From: Aquilaria yunnanensis
Lineage: Eukaryota > Streptophyta > Magnoliopsida > Malvales > Thymelaeaceae
Direction: 5' to 3'
Assembly (NCBI GenBank): GCA_039654915.1
Contig: CM077593.1
Span: 40,332,501 to 40,396,500, forward strand
DNA: 64,000 nt
This document shows, piece after piece, positions 11,861-23,855 of the stretch. Each line of letters begins with the position of its first letter. Position 1 is the stretch's first letter. Position numbers and translations under genes: made by a program. The notes below the pieces were generated by a model. That model saw nothing but the letters and a program-made list of their open reading frames with translations. It was not told the DNA's origin and did not search any database.

Positions 11861-12716
11861 ACTTTCACCTAACTGTTGAGCCAAATCATCAAACTTAAAT
11901 AGTTGATGTGTTCAAGCTCCCAACAGTGTCCACACGAACCATTTGGATCACCACCCCTTAGCCAGGTTTCAGTAGGAGCATTCCTTTTGTGCCCACAGTG
12001 CTAGCTTGTGTCCTCCAAGGAAAGACAAGAGGGGAATGTGGCTACAAATCTTGGAACCCTTCTAAAATTTGTCCCTAAGAGGCAGCCAGAAAATTAATCA
12101 CTATATAACATATATATAGTGAAGCAAAACTCCTAAGGCAAATACATTTCATTACCCTAATCTAATAAAGCCTAATTCCAGGCTTAACAATGGCTTAACT
12201 TCTGGGCCAATAATTAATGCAAAATTGTCATGAAACCAAAGCCAAAAAATATGGCCCATGCACTCAAATAATCCAATTGGCTCTATGTATGTGACCCTAT
12301 GAGCTGCTATTAAGTCGACAATGATCATAAATAATAAGTTGTGTGTAGCATCACATGTGGAATCCTGCACAACTATACAAATATGAGATCCACGTCCAGT
12401 ATCCAATGCCCAAGATAAGGAAGTAGAAAACTTAGCCTCTATAGCAAAAATACCTAAAGTGGGAGCCTAACTTGCCTTCTCTTTCTTCTCAAGCTCTTCA
12501 AGATAGAGTTTACAGTAGCATTTCCAATGTATAGGCATTTTACAATTGAAGAATTCCCTTTCCTTAGCCACACCACTAGATGCTTTTAGTGCACCTGAGG
12601 AAGAATTAGCATTAGAGTTTCCTTTAGCTTTATCCTTTTCCTTGTTGGCCTTTCCCATCCTCTTACCCCTATACAAAACCATAATGGGCTTAGCCATCTT
12701 AAGGTTTTTCCTAGCA
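11861..12716 (-). mobile_element. Old copia O, left fragment: partial LTR fused to gag
   Basis: Bases 11861 to about 12356 are part of a copia LTR, matching 13430-13935 of Y in the same orientation. The first ~110 bp are missing because B1 inserted there. Near 12357 the sequence jumps straight into the 3' part of copia gag. All of pol and the distal LTR were therefore lost by one internal deletion. The fragment ends at 12716, where solo LTR D1 begins, and resumes at 23290. Confidence 0.8.
12357..12716 (-). pseudogene. gag: 3' half of copia O gag
   Basis: Read on the minus strand, this matches the Y gag from the linker through the knuckle to the start of protease. The knuckle is damaged (NCKMPIHWKCYCKLYLEELEKK versus CFHCKQPGHWKRNCKLYLEEL in Y). 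A protease start, with LDTGRGSHIC like the LDTGCGSHIC of Y, follows near 12380. The remaining gag is at 23290-23855, on the other side of D1. Confidence 0.75.
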
Positions 12717-13312
12717 TCTTACGACCCTCCTTGTAGGAAGCTCAACTGAGGGAGGGAAAGTAATTAAATTCCTAGTTCAATACCTTACTTCAAGTTAACT
12801 AGGCAAGGTCAAGTAAGTTAGGCATCGATTACTAGGTTTTGATAAGTTTATGGCACCAAAAGAGGTCAGGGGCAAATGGTAATTTTGCATCTCATGGTGT
12901 CAAGCTAAGTGCCGAGAGTCACAACTAGGTTTCAAAGTGAAAACCTTGCTTAAAACCCAAAAATTAATCTAAGTGCAACATATTTGACTAAAGTTTCACT
13001 TTGGTTACTATATAGGGAAAGGGGCTTTTTCACAACTTAAAAAAAGTTTGAGGTTTTATGAATTTAAATGGGGTATAACTTGTAGGAGAATGGGTGGTTG
13101 CTACCATTGCCATCCTTTCCTGTCTAAACTCGAGCTCCCCCTTGCCTACGTTTTTTCTCCTTCAATTCCTGTACAAAATCAAGAGTTCTTTGTGCATTTT
13201 GAAGGCTCGAATGTTACAAAAGCTTTAGGTAGCTTATGTTAAGCTTGTTTGGCAGTTTGGAAGGTGGTAATCATGTTTTTCTTGGTAGGGCTGTGTTTAT
13301 GCATGAGGTAAC
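12717..13312 (+). repeat. Tekay-like solo LTR D1, left part
   Basis: D1 begins TCTTACGACCCTCC at 12717, corresponding to TGTTACGGCCC in the young relative D2 (38820). It shares blocks such as AAATGGTAATTTTGCA. It inserted into copia O gag: the five bases before it are TAGCA and those after its far end are CATCA, both one change from CAGCA, the sequence found at this point in Y gag. It is split by copia Y at 13312/21530. No internal domain is present, so it is a solo LTR of about 2356 bp. Confidence 0.78.
13308..13312. other. Target-site duplication GTAAC, left copy
   Basis: The five bases GTAAC before copia Y are repeated exactly after it at 21530-21534. Confidence 0.95.
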
Positions 13313-14728
13313 TGTTGGGTTTCGGGAGCCAAACAGCGCAGCGGAATTTAACCGAAACCCTCCAAGATCAAAGTGAAACGGGGTAAACCGGGTGTTCGAA
13401 AATTTCATACCTAATTTTCGGTTGAGATCTCTCACTCAACTGTAGAGTCGAATCACAAAACCTGAACAGTTGACGTGTTCAGGCTCTCTACAGTATCCAC
13501 ACGAGCCTCTCGGGATCACCACGCTTCCACCACTTCCCGGCAGATGCGTTTCTCTTGCGCTCGTAGTGCTAGCTTGCGTCCTCCAAGGAATTGCAAAAGA
13601 AGAGTGCGGCTGTCCTTTTGGGAGGCTAGGGCAAGGAGACCTGCGAATTTCTCACTTAAAAGTTGTATTTATAATGAGACTCAACCTCCAGGCCTAATGG
13701 GTTTCAAAGCCCTAATCCAATTAAGATTTAATTTCGGGCTTAATAATGGCTCAACTCCTTGGCCCATTATTATTACAAAATTAAAGTGAAACCATAACCC
13801 AAATAATTAGCCCATGCACTCTAATGATCCAAATAGCTCTATGTGTGCGACCCAATAGGCTCTTGCCATGTTGGCAATGATCATAAATCACATTTATGAT
13901 CATAAGCAATGAGCGGTGTCTAGCAACACATCATTGCTACCCAAGTGACAAGATTGTCGGTGAATCGACTAAACCTTTATGATCATCACCGATATATGCC
14001 ATTGTCCCTTTGTCCAAGATATCAAGACTAAGCACGAGACATGGAATGTGTCACTCTCGTATAGCCCAATCTTTGGTTTCTTGATTACTGAGTAGACCAA
14101 CTTAAACTGACGACATTGATATCATATATCAACTCATCGGAGCATGGCCATGCATTTTCTAAGTCTCACTCTATCAAGGGGCCCAAAGATATCACTCTCG
14201 TTACATAGGAGGGACAAATCCCATCTTGATCATACAAATCCCTCCGCATGATATGTGACATACCCAATGACCTCCTTCAAGTTCACTCAGTTACGAGCAA
14301 CAAAGGAAAGTATCAAAGTATGTGACTCACATGTAGGGAACCTTGATGATCTTAGGTCGAAGGACTACATATACCATGATCACTATGAGAATCACTTATG
14401 ACACTCATATAACGATCCATGAAGTGTTCTCATGGTGGGTCGGTCCAGTACACAAGTTCTCCAACTTGTACCCATATGTAGACTACATATCTCATATTAG
14501 TCTCCACATATGCTAGTCATTATGTATTATTGCAACGCGTTCCACAATAATACTAGACTAGGGACGTTTAAGAATATCATTATTCTAGGGTTACAATTAT
14601 GTTTATTACGTTACGCAGAAACAAAACAACAAACAAAATTGCTGGATTAATGCCTTAATAAAATATCATGACTCAATGTGCAAAAATACAATCATCTCAT
14701 GATTGGCTTTTTGGGCACAACACTAACA
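13313..14728 (-). repeat. 3' LTR of copia Y
   Basis: The repeat runs TGTTGGGTTTCGGG...CACTAACA on the plus strand. A TATAAATA box lies on the minus strand at 13666-13673. The partner is at 20114-21529. Confidence 0.95.
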
Positions 14729-17700
14729 ATCTCCCACTTGCACTAAAAGCCAATCATCCATGTATCTAATACCGATGGACCTAGAATGGCTATCATGCTT
14801 CTGCTGCGTAAGGGGCTTTCTCAGTGGATCAGCAATGTTGCTGTCTGTCGAAGTCCTGCATATCCTTACATCACCCCTCTCGATGATCTCCCTGATGAGA
14901 TGATAGCATCGAAGTATGTGTTTGGATCGCTGGTGAGATCGAGGTTCCTTAGCCTGTACGAATGCTCCATTGTTGTCACAATAGAGCTTTATCGGGTCGA
15001 CAATGCTTGGAACCACTCCAAGTTCAGTGATGAAATTCTTGATCCAAACTGCCTCCTTCGCAGCATCAGAGGCAGCAATGTACTCAGATTCTATTGTGGA
15101 GTCAGCTACTGTCTCTTGCTTTGAACTCTTCTAGCTCACAGCACCACCATCAATACAAAACACATAACCAGATTGCGATCTAAAATCATCCTTATCGGAT
15201 TGGAAGCTTGCATCGGTGTAACCCCTTACAACGAGCTGATCTTCATCTCCTAAGACCAAGAATGCATCCTTAGTCCTTCATAAGTACTTAAGGATGTTCT
15301 TAACAGCTGTCCAGTGACTTTCACCGGGGTTCGATTGGTACCTACTCGTCATGTTCAAAGCATATGAGACATCGGGACGAGTACATATCATGGCATACAT
15401 GATAGATCCAATTGCTGAGGCATATGGAATCTTACTGATGCGCTCTCTCTCCTCGATTGTACTCGGACACTGAGATCTAGAAAGAGTGATACCATGTGAC
15501 ATGCGCAAGAATCCTTTCTTTGAATCTTGCATGTTAAACCTCTTTAGCACCTTGTCAATATATATACTTTGACTTAGGCCAAGAAGCTTTCTAGATCTAT
15601 CACTATAGATCCAGATGCCTAACACATAGGCTGCTTCACCCAAGTCCTTCATAGAGAAACATTTCCCTAGCCAAGTCTTCACAGACTGTACCTCAGGAAT
15701 GTCATTCCCGATGAGTAGAATGTCATCTACATACAACACCAAGAACACAATAGCGCTCCCACTAACCTTATTGTAGACACAAGGTTCATCTTCATTTTTG
15801 ATAAAACCAAACTCTTTGATTGCATCATCAAAATGAATATTCCAACTTCGAGAAGCTTGCTTCAGTCCATAAATGGACCTTTGCAATTTGCACACTTTAT
15901 TGGCATTCTCAGGAGTGACAAAACCCTCAGGTTGTGTCATGTACACATCCTCAAGTAGCTTTCCATTTAGGAATGCAGTTTTGACATCCATTTGCCATAT
16001 CTCATAATCATAGTATGCAACAATAGCAAACAAAATTTGGATGGATTTAAGCATAGCAACTGGTGAAAAAGTTTCATCATAGTCAATACCATGAATTTAC
16101 TTGAAACCTTTTGCGACCAATCGTCCCTTAAAGGTAATCACATTACCATCCATGTCAGTTTTCTTCTTGAAAACCCATTTGCAACCTATGGGTTTTACCC
16201 CTTCAGGTGTGTCAACCAAAGTCCATACTTGGTTTTCATACATGGATTCCATCTCGGATTTCATGGCCATTAGCCACTTCTCAGAGTCAGGCCCCGACAT
16301 AGCTTGTTGGTAGGTTGTGGGCTCATCTTGATCCATGAGCATCACATCACCGGTGTGAGTCACAAGAAATCCATATCTCTCGGGCTCACGCCGAATCCTA
16401 CCAGTCCTACGTGGGCTCTGTGCCACAGGAACAGACGCTTGAACCACAACATCTTGTGGTGTCTGTTCAAGTTCCATTCCAAGTTCGATGTCTCCTTGTT
16501 GTTCTTGAATTTCTTCAAGTTCTACTTTCCTCCCACTAGTTCCTTTAGAGATATACTCTTTCTCCAAAAAGACACCAGTTCGAGCAACAAACACTTTTTG
16601 GTCAGAGGGATTGTAGAAATAGTAACCCTTTGTTTCTTTGGGATACCCAACAAAAAGGCATTTTTGAAATTGGGGCCCTAGTTTTTCAGAGGATTGACGT
16701 TTCACATAAGCGTCACAGCCCCAAATCTTCATAAAAGACAAATTGGGACGCCTCCCACTCCATATCTCATATGGTGTCTTTTGAATCGATTTAGATGGAA
16801 CTCGGTTTAGTGTAAAAGCGGCTGTCTCTAGAGCATGTCCCCAAAAGGAGTTTCGAAGGTCAGCTTGACTCATCATTGAGCGAACCATGTCTAACAGAGT
16901 TTGATTTCTCCTTTCAGAAACACCATTCCATTGAGGTGTGCTTGGTGGAGTGAGTTGTGATACTATACCACACTCCTTCAGATAGTCAAGGAATTCTCGA
17001 TCCAAGTACTCTCCACCTCGATCTGATCGAAGCACTTTGATACTCTTCCCGAGTTGATTCTCTACTTCATTCTTGAATTCTTTGAACTTTTCAAAGCATT
17101 CTGACTTGTGTCTCATAAGATACACATAGCCATATCTGCTGAAGTCATCAGTGAAAGTAATGAAGTATTGGAAACCTCCTCCAGCTTGTGTAAACATAGG
17201 GCCACATACATCACTATGTATGAGTCCTAGTAAGTCATTAGCCCTTTCACTTTGCCCTATGAATGGGGCTTTGGTCATCTTGCCCAACAAACATGACTCA
17301 CATGTCTCATATGATTCAAAATCAAATGAGTCCAAGAGTCCATCCTTATGGAGCTTGGATATGCGGGTCTCATTTATATGGCCCAAGCGACAGTGCCAGA
17401 GATAGGTCGAGTTTGAATCATTTAATCTGACCTTCTTGGTATTCACATTATAGATTGGTTCTTCAACGTCTAGAACATACAACCCATTGCTAAGTTGAGC
17501 ACTACCATAAAAGATTTCATTCAAATAAATACAACAACATTTGTCCTTTATTATAAATGAAAAACCTTTCTTGTCCAAACAAGAAATAGAAATCAAATTT
17601 CTACTAATAGTAGGCACAAAGTAGCAGTTGTCTAATTCTAAAACTAATCCACTAGGTAAAGTGAGAACATAAGTCCCTACGGCTAAGGCAGCAACCCTTG

Positions 17701-18694
17701 CTCCATTTCCAACACGTAGGTCCACTTCACCTCAGGCCAATCTTCTACTTCTACTTAGATCCTGCACATTTGCACAAATGTGAGATCCACATCCAGTATC
17801 CAATACCCAAGATGAGGAAGTTGAAAAGTTAGCCTCTATAACAAAAATACCTGAAGTGGAAGTCTTACTTCCCTTTTCCTTAGCAAGTTCTTCAAGATAG
17901 AGCTTACAATTGCGCTTCCAGTGTCCAGGTTGCTTACAATGGAAGCACTCCCCTTCCTTTGCCACACCACCCTTTGGTTTCAGTGCAGCTGAAGAAGAAC
18001 TAGCATTGGACTTTCCATTAGCTTTATCCTTCTTCTTGTTGGCTTTTCCTTTTCCCATGCCCTTTTGAACCATCAAAATGGGCTTAGCCTTCTTAAGGTT
18101 TTGCTCAGCAGTTCTCAACATGTTGAGCAATTCAGGGTGGGACTTGTCAAGGTCGTTCATGTTATAGTTCATGACAAACTGACTGTAGCTTTCAGGCAAC
18201 GATTGCAAGACTACATCAATAGCCAACTCTTTTTGAAGGGAAAATCCCAAATTCTCAAGATTCTCAATGTACCCAATCATCTTGAGCACATGAGGACCCA
18301 CGGGACTTCCCTCAGACATCTTGCACTGAAACAGTGCCTTAGAGGTCTCAAACCTCTCATGCCTAGCTTGCTCTTGGAAAAGCATTTTGAGATGTTCGAT
18401 CATATCGAACGCCCCCATGTTCTCATGTTGCTTCTGAAGCTCAGATTCCATGGTAATAAGCATGAGGCATGCAACATCCAAAGCATCATTAGAATGCCTC
18501 TTGTGAGCATCCCTTTCAGCTCTTGGAGCAGTGGCAGCAGGCTTATTCGGAATGGGCTGCTCTAGGACATAAGCCTTTCTCTCTTGTTTGAGGACTATCC
18601 TCAAGTTTCGGTACCATTTGAGAAAGTTGGTCCCATTCAGTTTTTCCTTTTCAAGGATCGATCGCAATGAAAGTGTCGATGTGTTTTGTGCCAT
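14723..18694 (-). pseudogene. gag-pol: Copia Y gag-pol polyprotein with four premature stops
   Basis: One frame of 1324 codons runs from ATG 18694-18692 to TAG 14725-14723 without a frameshift. In order: copia gag (UBN2-type; FLKWYRNLRIVLKQE near residue 25), CCHC knuckle (CFHCKQPGHWKRNC), protease (WVLDTGCGSHIC), integrase zinc finger (WHCRLGH...CESCLLGK) and catalytic D, D and E (HSDVCGP, SDRGGEY, NGVSERRNQT), RT with YVDD (FLVLYVDDILL) and RNase H (YCDNNGA). Premature stops are TGA at 17734-17732, TAA at 16099-16097, TGA at 15280-15278 and TAG at 15133-15131. They fit original R, Q, R and W, each by one transition. The final stop codon lies inside the LTR, so the polypurine tract is coding. 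Confidence 0.93.
14729..14740 (-). other. Polypurine tract of copia Y
   Basis: The minus strand reads CAAGTGGGAGAT directly before the LTR, the plus-strand primer for reverse transcription. It also encodes the last residues of pol. Confidence 0.88.
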
Positions 18695-20100
18695 GGTTAT
18701 CTACAATAGTAAATATGCAGTGTAAGAGTCATGTATTTTAATTCATTTAATAAAGACTTTTATTAAACGATACTCCCGCTATTTTCCTCAAAATAATAAC
18801 CCTCGATATTATTTCGGAACACCTCGGCACTAAGGTATTCTAGTGGGCCAAGATCCATATTTGACCACAACTTGAGTCAACTTTGGCTTTTCTCTCAAGT
18901 TACAGCTATTTAGGTAGGCAACTCCTTGCCAATTGCATCTTATGCAACTCTTGGATAGTTGGGTGAACAACACTTGTCCAAGCTCATCTCATGAACTTAA
19001 GCCCAACTCTATGCCTCTAAGTCCCTAATCCTATTAAGATGACTTAGTTAAGTCGAACCCAAAGTTAGCAGTTTGGATATCACTATTATCCCATCGCGCC
19101 TTACCAAGATGAACATAAGTGATTTGCTTTGGCAAACCCACCTAATGTTGATCAAAGTCTTGACGAGTGCCAACATTTGGAAGGCATAACATTTAATGAC
19201 TTAATATTTGTTTGAGGGGTTTTTTTTTTTTTTTGATCTCACCAATTTGTTATCTCCGGTTGTTTTATACATGCATCACATACAAATACAAAACATGCAT
19301 CTCATGCTTACAAGAAATAAACGTGACATGGTTATAGCCCAAACTATGCAATATTCTCAAGCCAATGAGAATATCATAAAAGCCTAAGAAAAGAAAAGAG
19401 TCTTCACAAGCTCCTTCTCTTCCTTTCTTGGTTGCCCTTTTGTTGTCACCTCCTTGGACATACCACCTTGGATGATCTCATAATGCACCACTACATCAAT
19501 AGTAAAAACCTCGAGTTACATTCGAGGGGTGTAAGGTGAGAAGAGAATGTACAATGAGAGTGATAAGAAAAGGCACGACTCGCAGGCCGTATTTACAAGT
19601 ACAACCAATCAAGGGCTATAACCATGAACCATGCTTCAAACACCAATCAGCATATCATGTCAAATCTCATTCAAAAAAGATGCATGCCAATTTTCGCGTG
19701 TTCATTAACCAGTTTTTATTTATGTGGCGCTTCGCATACGGCGGTCCCGCTGGCCGGTCAGCCCGAAATCTTCTATTTCGAGAAAGTAGGCACCCGAGAC
19801 TCCTCCATTCGAGCCACCAAAAATACCTTACTTTCGGTGCCCGAACAGGCCAAATCTGAACAAACCTAGGGTTTTTGTAACTATTGCAAGAATCCTAATC
19901 CATATAGGTATCTCATACCTATCAATTTCGAGTTAATCTCATTAACCAATTTGTGTTTTTTCTTCATATATCTCATATGTTCATTACGAATTCCGGTTTC
20001 ATGCATCATGAATCAATCTAATTAATCATGGCTGAAAACCAATCGAACACATAGCATCATGCGATTCAACACTCAATCCCGATTTAGGGTTTCACCAGTA
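18695..20100 (-). other. Untranslated leader of copia Y
   Basis: This 1.4-kb stretch lies between the primer-binding site and the gag ATG. It has no long ORF of its own with a recognisable product, and a run of T at about 19218-19234. It is conserved in copia C0 (1-471) and, diverged, in copia O (23856-25153). It probably holds packaging signals, which I infer from position only. Confidence 0.7.
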
Positions 20101-20112
20101 GCTCTGATACCA
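20101..20112 (-). other. Primer-binding site of copia Y
   Basis: The minus strand reads TGGTATCAGAGC one base from the 5' LTR, complementary to initiator methionine tRNA. Confidence 0.93.
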
Positions 20113-20113
20113 C

Positions 20114-21529
20114 TATTGGGTTTTGGGAGCCAAACAGCGCAGCGGAATTTAACTGAAACCCTCCAGGATCCAAGTGAAACGGGGTAAACCGGGTGTTCGA
20201 AAATTTCATACCTAATTTTCAGGTGAGATCTCTCACTCAACTGTAGAGTTGAATCACAAAACCTGAACAGTTCACGTGTTCAGGCTCTCTACAGTATCCA
20301 CACGAGCCTCTCGGGATCACCACGCTTCCACCACGTCCTGGCAGATGCGTTTCTCATGCGCTCGCAGTGCTAGCTTGCGTCCTCCAAGGAATTACAAAAG
20401 AAGAGTGCGGCTGTCCTTTTGGGAGGCTAGGGCAAGGAGACCTGCGAATTTCTCACTTAAAAGTTGTATTTATAGTGAGACTCAACTTCCAGGCCTAATG
20501 GGTTTCAAAGCCCTAATCCAATTAGGATTTAATTTCGGGCTTAATAATGGCTCAACTACTTGGCCCATTATTAATACGAAATTAAACTGAAACCATAACC
20601 CAAATAATTAGCCCATGCACTCTAATGATCCAAATAGCTCTATGTGTGTGACCCAAGAGGCTCTTGCCATGTTGGCAATGATCATAAATCACATTTATGA
20701 TCATAAGCAATGAGCGGTGTCTAGCAACACATCATTGCTACCCAAGTGACAAGATTGTCGATGAATCGACTAAACCTTTATGATCATCACCGATATATGC
20801 CATTGTCCCTTTGTCCAAGATATCAAGACTAAGCACGAGACATGGAATGTGTCACTCTCGTATAGCCCAATCTTTGGTTTCTTCATTACCGAGTAGACCA
20901 ACTTAAACTGACGACATTGATATCATATATCAACTCATCGGAGCATGGCCATGCATTTTCTAGGTCTCACTCTATCAAGGGGCCCAAAGATATCACTCCC
21001 GTTACATAGGAGGGAAAAATCCCATCTTGATCATACAAATCCCTCCGCATGATATGTGACATACCCAATGACCTCATTCAAGTTCACTCAGTTACGAGCA
21101 ACAAAGGAAAGTATCAAAGTATGTGACTCACATGTAGGGAACATTGATGATCTTAGGTCGAAGGACTACATATACCATGATCACTATGAGAATCACTTAT
21201 GACACTCATATAACGATCCATGAAGTGTTCTCATGGTGGGTCGGTCCAGTACACAAGTTCTCCAACTTGTACCCATATGTAGACTACATATCTCATATTA
21301 GTCTCCACATATGCTAGTCATTATGTATTATTGCAACGTGCTCCACAATAATACTAGACTAGGGACGTTTAAGAATATCATTATTCTAGGGTTACAATTA
21401 TGTTTATTACGTTACGCAGAAACAAAACAACAAACAAAATTGCTGGATTAATGCCACAATAAAATATCATGACTCAATGTGCAAAAATACAATCATCTCA
21501 TGATTGGCTTTTTGGGCACAACACTAACA
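20114..21529 (-). repeat. 5' LTR of copia Y
   Basis: This 1416-bp partner of 13313-14728 has a minus-strand TATAAATA at 20467-20474, the probable promoter. The outer end is CACTAACA; the inner end has TA instead of TG. Confidence 0.95.
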
Positions 21530-23289
21530 GTAACATGTTTTCCTTGTTTATTTCTTGTTCATTTTTGTGTTTTAAGGCATGGGTTCTACTTAGGATGTGT
21601 TAATTTAGTGCCATTTGTCTTGGATTGCATGGAACCTAGATGAATCTTAGAGGAACCATGTTCTTGGTGAGGAATTGCTTGACTCTTTCTTGTTACTTGA
21701 CTTTAAGGTGAGGGATTTAAGGTTTTATGTTCAATTGAAGCTATTTGATTGTTGTTCCTTGATGAAATCAAGAAGTTTTGTCAATGGCATTGATTGAGGG
21801 TAAGTGTGTTCTTGGGTGACGAGGCTTGGATTTATGGCTTGTGTGATGTATTACTACATCATAGGATGGTTGAGATGGTGTATTTATGGGATCTAGAAGT
21901 TGTTCTAAAGGTTTATGGTGATTGGAGGTGTCCTTAGGTTCCTTGGAGCCATTGGAAGCCTCCAAAGATGTTTAGGATGCTTTTATTGGGCGTAGGGCAC
22001 AGGGCCCTGTCACTGAGGTGCCATGTAGGGCTATAATGCTCGTGGCACCTTTTTAGCACTATGGAGTTAAGTGCCCCGGATGCCTAGGTGCCACCTAGGC
22101 GCTAGGGGCATATTCTACAAGAAACTTTATCTTTTTGAAGGAGGATACGAGTGAGGGCAGGGATGGTCATAGGGGTGCCTAAGCGTTTGGGTTGGGTGAT
22201 GGTGCTCCAAAACATCCAAAACTCTCCCTTCATCAAGGGGTCTTCTCAAGGTTTAATGATGGAAAGTGGAATTTTTGGGAAACCTAGTTAATGGGCCGCA
22301 ATAATAAACCATATGCAAGGTGGAAGGTTTGGCACCGTCGAGAGCTTAGTTGTGCCTTCGCGCCCAAAACCTCAATAGAGAAACCTTAGTACACCTAGTG
22401 GGCCCTTTAGGACCTAGGAATTATCAGTCCAACTATGCTACACCTATACAACATAAAGGGAGATGTAAATTAATGGTGGACTTCACTAGTTAGGCTAGCA
22501 AGCAATGCTTGTTAGTAGATAAGGCTTTGCATTATAGTTTAAGGACTAGGTAAAGGGCAAGTCCCTATGGACTGAAATGTTATGTGCATAGGATTGGCTC
22601 ACATTGTACAACCTTATAGTAGATTAGATTTTCATATATATATGTTTTCCTTAGTGCTTTCCTTTGCAGGTTAAAGATCCCTTACTAGGAATTACAAATT
22701 CTCCCTCCCTTATTTTATGTTGTGCAGATTCTCATGTTGTGGAGCCTGATAATCGCTGAAGGTTGTCATGGTGGTCTTTTGTTGTAGGTGCAATATTATG
22801 AGAGTCATTACAGTTCTAGTTTTTATGGTTACATGTTGGTTAAGGTGTCCTACTAACAATAGTTTTCTTGGCCGTAGTGTCTAGTAGAGCACATGGAGGA
22901 CTTTTTAAGGCTTGCCACCAGTATTGCATCTAAGGTGGGAGTTAGATGGAAAGATCTCAGCAGGAAAGCCTTGGGGGAGGGCATAGTCTTCTCTTGTTGG
23001 ATACCATCACATGGTTATTATGTGTAGTTATGATGACACAAGATGGATTGTTATGCTTTCACTTATTTGATCTTTGGTTTTTATTGAAAATGCCTAGGCT
23101 ATGTGAATGTTTTATGGATGTTGATTTGTGCAAGCCAAAGCAAAATTGCATGCATACTTGCATTTCCCAGGTTAATTAACTAGTGGTGTGACGTTTTAAC
23201 AAGGGTGCACATAATTAACTAGCTAATTGCAACCAACGTGAGACCAGTACTCAAAGGTTTCTTAGGCAAGGCCAGGAAGGACCATGTCA
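21530..23289 (+). repeat. Tekay-like solo LTR D1, right part
   Basis: This continues D1 after copia Y; its first five bases are the second GTAAC. It contains a GC-rich palindromic block (21999-22099), the motif GATAATCGCTGA near 22749 also found in D2, and ends ACCATGTCA at 23289, comparable with ATCGTGTCA in D2. No internal-region sequence follows; copia O gag resumes at 23290. The ORF at 22946-23179 in this stretch has no recognisable product. Confidence 0.78.
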
Positions 23290-23855
23290 CATCAGTTCTC
23301 AATATGTTGTGTAATTCGGGGAGGAACTTGCCAATATCATTCATATTATAGTTCATGACAAATTAACTATAGCTTTCCAGTAATGATTGTAGGACTACAT
23401 CAATAGCCAACTATTTTTGAAGGGAAAATCCCAAACTCTCAAGATTTTGAATGTACCCAATCATCTTGAGGACATGAAGACACATTACGCTCCCTTCAGA
23501 TGTTTTGCACTAAAACAATGCCTTTGAGGTCTCAAACCTCTCGTGTCAAGCTTGCTCCTAGAAAAGCATTTTGGGATGTTCAATCATATTGAACACCCCC
23601 ATGTTCTCATGTTTTTTAAAGCTTAGATTCCAGGTTTTTTAAGGCATCATCTAAATGCTTCTTATAAGCATCCCTTTAAGCTTTTGGAGCATTGGTAGAA
23701 AGCTCATTCAAAATGGGGTACTCTAAGACATAAAACTTTTTCTCTTACTTGAGGACCATCCTTAAATTTTGGTACTAGTTAAGAAAGTTTGACCCATTCA
23801 ATTTTTGCTTCGTAACGATCAATCATAATGAAATTGTTGATGTGTTTTGTGCCAT
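23290..23855 (-). pseudogene. gag: 5' half of copia O gag
   Basis: This is the continuation of the gag at 12357-12716, separated by solo LTR D1. The ATG is at 23855-23853, in the same context as the ATG of Y gag. It aligns with 18110-18694 of Y along its length but has several indels and stops. Confidence 0.75.

Larger units (their letters stand above)
13313..21529 (-). mobile_element. Complete Ty1/copia retrotransposon Y (8217 bp)
   Basis: Two 1416-bp LTRs (13313-14728 and 20114-21529) bound an internal region with primer-binding site, leader, one gag-pol frame and polypurine tract, in minus orientation. It is flanked by the exact duplication GTAAC. By eye the LTRs differ at about 35 positions (about 2.5 percent), so it is not very recent. 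The outer TG of the 5' LTR inner end has become TA at 20114-20115. It sits inside solo LTR D1. The single polyprotein has four premature stops, so this copy cannot make its own proteins but still has every cis signal. Lineage may be TAR/Tork-like; I am not sure. Confidence 0.95.

Noticed and set aside
18065..18565. 166-codon plus-strand ORF opposite copia gag
   Set aside because: It is the antisense shadow of the Y gag, which has clear UBN2, knuckle and protease motifs on the minus strand.
22946..23179. Possible small host gene in solo LTR D1
   Set aside because: It lies wholly within an LTR, and the related D2 LTR has no corresponding frame.
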